NCBI GenBank assembly: GCA_014238065.1 | Contig: JABABU010000037.1 | Coordinates: forward strand, 58,912 to 122,911 | From: Actinomycetota bacterium | GTDB taxonomy: Bacteria; Actinomycetota; Acidimicrobiia; Acidimicrobiales; Poriferisodalaceae | Length of the DNA stretch: 64,000 nucleotides | Reading direction: 5' to 3' | Shown here: piece by piece, positions 60,063 to 64,000 of the stretch | Numbering within the stretch: the first letter of the stretch is position 1 | Layout: each line of letters begins with the position of its first letter | The notes under the pieces: generated by a model | Databases searched by the model: none | Told to the model about the DNA's origin: nothing | Seen by the model: the letters and a program-made list of their open reading frames with translations, nothing else | Position numbers and translations under genes: made by a program

Positions 60063-62446
60063 GCGGTCCAGCGGTCCGTGGCCTCGAAGGCATCCGCGTG
60101 CTCGACCTCGCAGACCAGTCGGCAGCGTTCGCAGGCAGGATCTTGGCCGACCTTGGCGCCGAGGTCATCCTCGTCGAACCGCCAGTTGGCGGCCCGACGC
60201 GGCACCTCCGTCCGTTCCTCGATCGAGTGAGTGGCCCCGAACGGTCGTGTGTCCATCAATACTTTGGCGCCAACAAGCGGTCCGTCATCGTCGACATCGA
60301 AGACGTGGCCGGCCGCGAGACCTTCTTGTCCCTCGTTGCCACCGCTGACGTGGTTTTGGAAACGGCGCGACCTGGTCATTGGGACGCTCTCGGCCTCGGT
60401 CCCGACGTTCTCGCTTCAGCGAGACCCGATCTGATCCAGATCTCGGTGACTCCGTTCGGTATCGATACCGAGTGGGCAGACCGTCTCGGCAACGATCTGA
60501 TAGCCGGTGCGGCAGGAGGTCTTGTCGGCATCTCGGGGGAGCCACGCGGAACGCCTGTGCAGGGTGGAGCGAACCCGTCTTATTGCATGGCAAGCCTCAC
60601 TGCAGCATCCGCCGCGACCATCGCGATCACGCACCGTGACGCCAACGGCGAGGGAGCCCACATCTCGGTTTCGCTGCAGGAGGCGACGGTGACAGCCGTG
60701 ACCCAGACGAACTCGCCATCGAACTGGACCTGGTTCAACCGCATCCCGCGCCGGCCTGGCCTGTCGAGTGCGCTCGAGTGTGCCGACGGCGGTTTCGTCG
60801 GACATCTGGTGCGTCCCGATGGGTTTGCCGGGTTTCTCAAATGGCTCGACGATGTCGGCATCGAACACGACATGACGATTCAGGATGCCCACTGGGCCGT
60901 CGTCGGGTCGCCTCGCAAGGGCAACCCTGTCATGAAGGCGACGTTCGATCTGGCTGCTGCGTTGACCCGAGACGAGTTCGCCGCCGGAGCGCTCGAAGCC
61001 GACATCGTGTGCTTGCCGGTGTTGGGTTTCGACGACATGCTCGGTTACGAGCAGTACCGGGTGAACGAACAGTTCTCGACGATCGATCAACCATCGGTGG
61101 GCAAAGAGATCGGTTTCGTACGGTCGCCGATGGACGTGGGCCAGGAGCACACGGCAATCCGGCCGGCCCCGACCTTGGGCCAGCACTCAGATACGATTCT
61201 CGGATCTCTTGCACGTCCGACGCCTGCCGAGCCTCGCAGATCAACCTCACCGGGCGCTGCCCTCGACGGCATCAGGGTCGTCGACTTCGGTTGGGTTCTT
61301 GCCGCGCCACTTGGCGGTCGAATCTTCGCGAGCTTTGGTGCGGAGGTGATTCGGGTCGAGTCATCGACGAAGCTCGACTCAATGCGCCGGCAGGTCGGGC
61401 CAGACGGCATGCCAGATCCAAACCTGGGCGGGCTCTTCAACAGCGTCAACGCCGGAAAAAAATCGCTGACTGTCGATCTGCGCCGTGCTGAAGGGCTCGA
61501 ACTCGTGCTCGATCTCGTCGGGACCGCCGATGTGGTTGTCAACAACTTCCGGCCGGGGGCCCTCGAGCGAATGGGCCTCGGATATGACCGGCTCCGTCAG
61601 TTCAACGACGAAATCATCCTGTTGAACCTGCCAGGCGCACACCCGATCGGTCCGTGGGCGGTGCGACCCAGCATGGGCAACATTCTGATGGCGGCATCCG
61701 GGTTCAACATGTTGACCGGATTCCCTGACGAGAAGCCGCGAGGGATCGGCGTTGCCTACCCCGATTTCACAGGGCCGCATTTCATGGTCGCTGCGGTTCT
61801 GAGCGCGCTGCGCCGGCGTCGAAAAGGGCATGGTGGCCAGGAGCTGACAGTGACTCAGTTGTCCGGCGTGATCTCGATGCTCGGCGTCGAGTGGATGCAG
61901 TTCGCCGACCGTGGTGAGCAACCGGCCCGACGGGCGAACCGTGACCCGAACCATTGCCCTCAAGGCGTCTACGCGGCTGCAGGAGAAGATCAGTGGGTCG
62001 CTATCGCTGTGGGTTCGGACGAGCAGTGGCAAGAGTTGTGCTCGATCATCGGCGCGGGTCACCTCGCGCAGCACTCCTTCGCCGAACGGCGCGTCATCGA
62101 GGACGACATCGACCGCCTGATCGAGGAGTGGACGTTCGGCGTGGACAAGTGGAGGATCGGCGATGTACTGCAGGCGCGCGGCATCGCCGCTGCGCCGGTC
62201 GAAGATCTCTCCGACACATACGACCGTGACCCCCAGCTCGGCGACCATTACCAGATCGTCCATCAACCCTCGGCGCCTGATGTGGACATTCCGATCGATG
62301 CCGAGCCCGCCCGTTGGATCGGAGCCGATCACCGGTTGACACGCTCACCCGAGCTCGGTGAGCACAACCACGAGATCGTCGTCGACTTGCTGGGTCGGTC
62401 ACAGGCCCACTACGAGGCGCTGGTGGAGTCCGGCGTCCTCAGCTAG
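60059..62446 (+). CDS. CaiB/BaiF-family CoA-transferase, tandem double domain
   Basis: A 795-residue protein with two full CaiB/BaiF (family III CoA-transferase) domains: the first starts LEGIRVLDLADQSAAFAGRILADLGAEVILVEP and the second LDGIRVVDFGWVLAAPLGGRIFASFGAEVIRVES. In CoA-transferases, an Asp after the GAEVI block region serves as catalytic residue; the second domain has more canonical sequence (GLGYDRLRQFNDEIILLNL). Enzymes of this group move CoA between short or bile-type carboxylic acids. The fused form is known in actinobacteria. It overlaps the MaoC-like gene by 4 nt (ATGA). Confidence 0.85.
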   Translation: MSGPAVRGLEGIRVLDLADQSAAFAGRILADLGAEVILVEPPVGGPTRHLRPFLDRVSGPERSCVHQYFGANKRSVIVDIEDVAGRETFLSLVATADVVLETARPGHWDALGLGPDVLASARPDLIQISVTPFGIDTEWADRLGNDLIAGAAGGLVGISGEPRGTPVQGGANPSYCMASLTAASAATIAITHRDANGEGAHISVSLQEATVTAVTQTNSPSNWTWFNRIPRRPGLSSALECADGGFVGHLVRPDGFAGFLKWLDDVGIEHDMTIQDAHWAVVGSPRKGNPVMKATFDLAAALTRDEFAAGALEADIVCLPVLGFDDMLGYEQYRVNEQFSTIDQPSVGKEIGFVRSPMDVGQEHTAIRPAPTLGQHSDTILGSLARPTPAEPRRSTSPGAALDGIRVVDFGWVLAAPLGGRIFASFGAEVIRVESSTKLDSMRRQVGPDGMPDPNLGGLFNSVNAGKKSLTVDLRRAEGLELVLDLVGTADVVVNNFRPGALERMGLGYDRLRQFNDEIILLNLPGAHPIGPWAVRPSMGNILMAASGFNMLTGFPDEKPRGIGVAYPDFTGPHFMVAAVLSALRRRRKGHGGQELTVTQLSGVISMLGVEWMQFADRGEQPARRANRDPNHCPQGVYAAAGEDQWVAIAVGSDEQWQELCSIIGAGHLAQHSFAERRVIEDDIDRLIEEWTFGVDKWRIGDVLQARGIAAAPVEDLSDTYDRDPQLGDHYQIVHQPSAPDVDIPIDAEPARWIGADHRLTRSPELGEHNHEIVVDLLGRSQAHYEALVESGVLS

Positions 62447-62481
62447 AGATGTGTGTTGCGGACCAGAGATGAGGAGATGAC

Positions 62482-63987
62482 GTGTACACGATGAGAGACC
62501 CGATTCGTCGCGCTGCTCGGCTGTATGCCGACCGCGAAGCTGTGGTGTGCGGCGACACTCGGCGCACCTTCACCGAGCTCGGGGTACGCGTTCGACAGGT
62601 TGCCGGATTGCTCGAGTCGGTCACCGGCCCCGGCGACAGGGTCGCATTGTGGGCGCTGAACTCCGACCACTACCTGGAGCTGTTCTTCGGAATCCCGTGC
62701 GCCGGGCGCGCGATTGTTCCTCACAACACCCGCTGGGCCGAACGTGAACTGGCGTACGCAACCGAAGACGCCGGTGCAAAGGTGTTGATCTGCGACCGCG
62801 ATCCCGGTGCTCTCGCAGATCTCGTCGAGCGCGTGATACGGCTCGACACCGGCGAGTACGACGACATGCTGACTGCCTCCGAGGAGATGGAGCCCGACAT
62901 CAGTCCCGACAGTCTTGCCGGGCTCTTCTACACAGGAGGGACGACGGGGGCTTCGAAGGGCGTGATGCTCACTCACGCGAATCTCATGGCGAACGCGATC
63001 CACACTCAGCTGGCACAGCCGATTCTCATCGACGATCGGTACCTGACCGTCGCTCCGATGTTTCACGCCGCAGGCGTGTACTGCGCGGCTGTGCTGCCGC
63101 TCGTCGGAGCGTGCAACGTGATCCTCCCAGCGTTCGATCCAGCTTCCGCGCTCGACACCATCGCGAGCGAGGCCATCACGGGAGCGATCGCAGTGCCGGC
63201 CATGCTGGCTGCAATGTGTGAGACGCAAGCAGTCTCGCCAAGGGATGTGTCGACTCTGAAATGGATCTCTCACGGAGCCTCACCGATCGCCCTCGAGGTG
63301 CTGCGCCGCGCCGACGAATTATTCGCCTGTGAGCTGATTCATCTGTACGGGGCAACCGAGTTGTCTCCTTTGGCGACGATCTTTCGGCACGAAGAGCAGT
63401 TCCTCGACGATCCACGGGCGAAAAGTTGCGGCCAGCCGGCCCCAGGCGTCGACGTCAGAATTCTCGCCACGGACGGATCCGACCTACCCGTCGGCCAGTC
63501 CGGCGAAGTTGCTGTACGAGGTCCGAACGTGATGGTCGGCTACTGGAATAAGCCCGAGCAGACCCAAGCAGCGTTGGTTGACGGCTCGTGGTATTTGACC
63601 GGTGATGTCGGCCATGTCGATTCTGACGGTTATTTGTTCCTCGTCGATCGAGCCAAGGACATGATCGTGAGTGGAGGCGAGAACGTGTACTGCACCGAGG
63701 TCGAAGACGTGCTGTACACCCATCCAGGCGTGCTCGAAGCAACGGTCTTCGCCATTCCCGACGAGCAGTGGGGCGAGGCGGTCCATGCCGTCGTGGTTCC
63801 TCGTGACGGTGTCTCGATCGACGAGTCGGGGCTCATCGCTCACTGCCGAGGCTCAATCGCCGGCTACAAGACCCCGAAGAGCATCTCGTTCCAGTCTGAA
63901 GAGCTTCCCAAATCCGGGCCGGGCAAGGTGCTCAAGCGTCTTCTACGTGAGCCGTACTGGGACGGACACGATCGGGCCATCAACTAG
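62482..63987 (+). CDS. Acyl-CoA synthetase (AMP-forming)
   Basis: A 501-residue ANL-superfamily ligase that activates a carboxylic acid to acyl-AMP and acyl-CoA. Motif A3 is FYTGGTTGASKGVMLTH, A5 is LYGATELSP, A7 is YLTGDVGHVDSDGYLFLVDR and A8 includes DMIVSGGENVYCTEVE; the catalytic Lys is in PKSGPGKVLKRLL. The substrate is unknown; the group with GGENVYxxEVE includes cyclohexanecarboxylate- and fatty-acid-type ligases. The GTG at 62482 follows GAGGAG at about 6 nt. It closes the MaoC-CaiB-ligase set, so a CoA-linked catabolic route is likely. Confidence 0.87.
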   Translation: MYTMRDPIRRAARLYADREAVVCGDTRRTFTELGVRVRQVAGLLESVTGPGDRVALWALNSDHYLELFFGIPCAGRAIVPHNTRWAERELAYATEDAGAKVLICDRDPGALADLVERVIRLDTGEYDDMLTASEEMEPDISPDSLAGLFYTGGTTGASKGVMLTHANLMANAIHTQLAQPILIDDRYLTVAPMFHAAGVYCAAVLPLVGACNVILPAFDPASALDTIASEAITGAIAVPAMLAAMCETQAVSPRDVSTLKWISHGASPIALEVLRRADELFACELIHLYGATELSPLATIFRHEEQFLDDPRAKSCGQPAPGVDVRILATDGSDLPVGQSGEVAVRGPNVMVGYWNKPEQTQAALVDGSWYLTGDVGHVDSDGYLFLVDRAKDMIVSGGENVYCTEVEDVLYTHPGVLEATVFAIPDEQWGEAVHAVVVPRDGVSIDESGLIAHCRGSIAGYKTPKSISFQSEELPKSGPGKVLKRLLREPYWDGHDRAIN

Positions 63988-64000
63988 CGGACTCGGCGAG

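Overview
The window is high-GC DNA from an actinobacterial chromosome, most likely class Acidimicrobiia (Ilumatobacter-like, possibly marine). This rests on the prfB-ftsE-ftsX and smpB/ssrA/murI/rph/rdgB/clpP housekeeping context, an F420-type luciferase-family oxidoreductase, many crotonase, CaiB, P450 and DMGDH-type genes, a tmRNA tag ending ALAA, and frequent TANNNT boxes 6-8 nt before start codons, as expected for leaderless mRNAs. No plasmid, phage, transposase or CRISPR locus was seen; placement is by gene content and not by any search.

Layout. 1-2.6 kb: end of prfB, then ftsE-ftsX (division). 2.9-5.1 kb: two divergent regulator/target pairs, an XRE regulator with an SDR-family protein and an ArsR regulator with a CadI/ArsI-type glyoxalase, each with a clear inverted-repeat operator. 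5.1-12.8 kb: crotonase, APH-like kinase, threonine aldolase, a large secreted esterase embedded between two sets of six repeats, a TauD dioxygenase and a GNAT enzyme. 13-21.2 kb: two DMGDH-like flavoproteins, an IclR regulator, an EamA permease and a non-pyrrolysine MttB-family methyltransferase. 21.3-30 kb: Eis-like acetyltransferase, PIG-L deacetylase, transporters, and a compact operon of flavin reductase, iodotyrosine-deiodinase-like nitroreductase, class III aminotransferase and MFS exporter. 30-38.4 kb: a GGDEF-EAL protein, F420-type oxidoreductase, limonene-epoxide-hydrolase-like protein, SRPBCC, PhyH, P450, crotonase. 38.4-40.2 kb: a candidate selenocysteine-containing OsmC, an AhpC/TSA relic, ssrA and smpB. 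40.5-51.8 kb: a double TetR-like regulator, YihY/BrkB, murI-MBL-rph-rdgB, a D-threonine-aldolase-like enzyme, clpP, a lipoprotein, rpe, a RumA/TrmA-type methyltransferase, an SGNH hydrolase and aroQ. 51.9-59.1 kb: Rieske oxygenase and heterotetrameric sarcosine oxidase (soxBDAG) with a divergent LysR regulator. 59.1-64 kb: MaoC-type protein, a double CaiB CoA-transferase and an acyl-CoA ligase.

A unifying theme is methylated-amine and one-carbon metabolism. The Rieske oxygenase (possible glycine betaine demethylase), the MttB-family enzyme, the two DMGDH-like proteins and soxBDAG could together take glycine betaine through dimethylglycine and sarcosine to glycine and methylene-tetrahydrofolate. 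Substrate assignments are inference. The most unusual signal is OsmC: an in-frame TGA sits exactly where the family's C-terminal Cys is expected, reading through it restores normal family length and ending, and a bSECIS-like hairpin follows.
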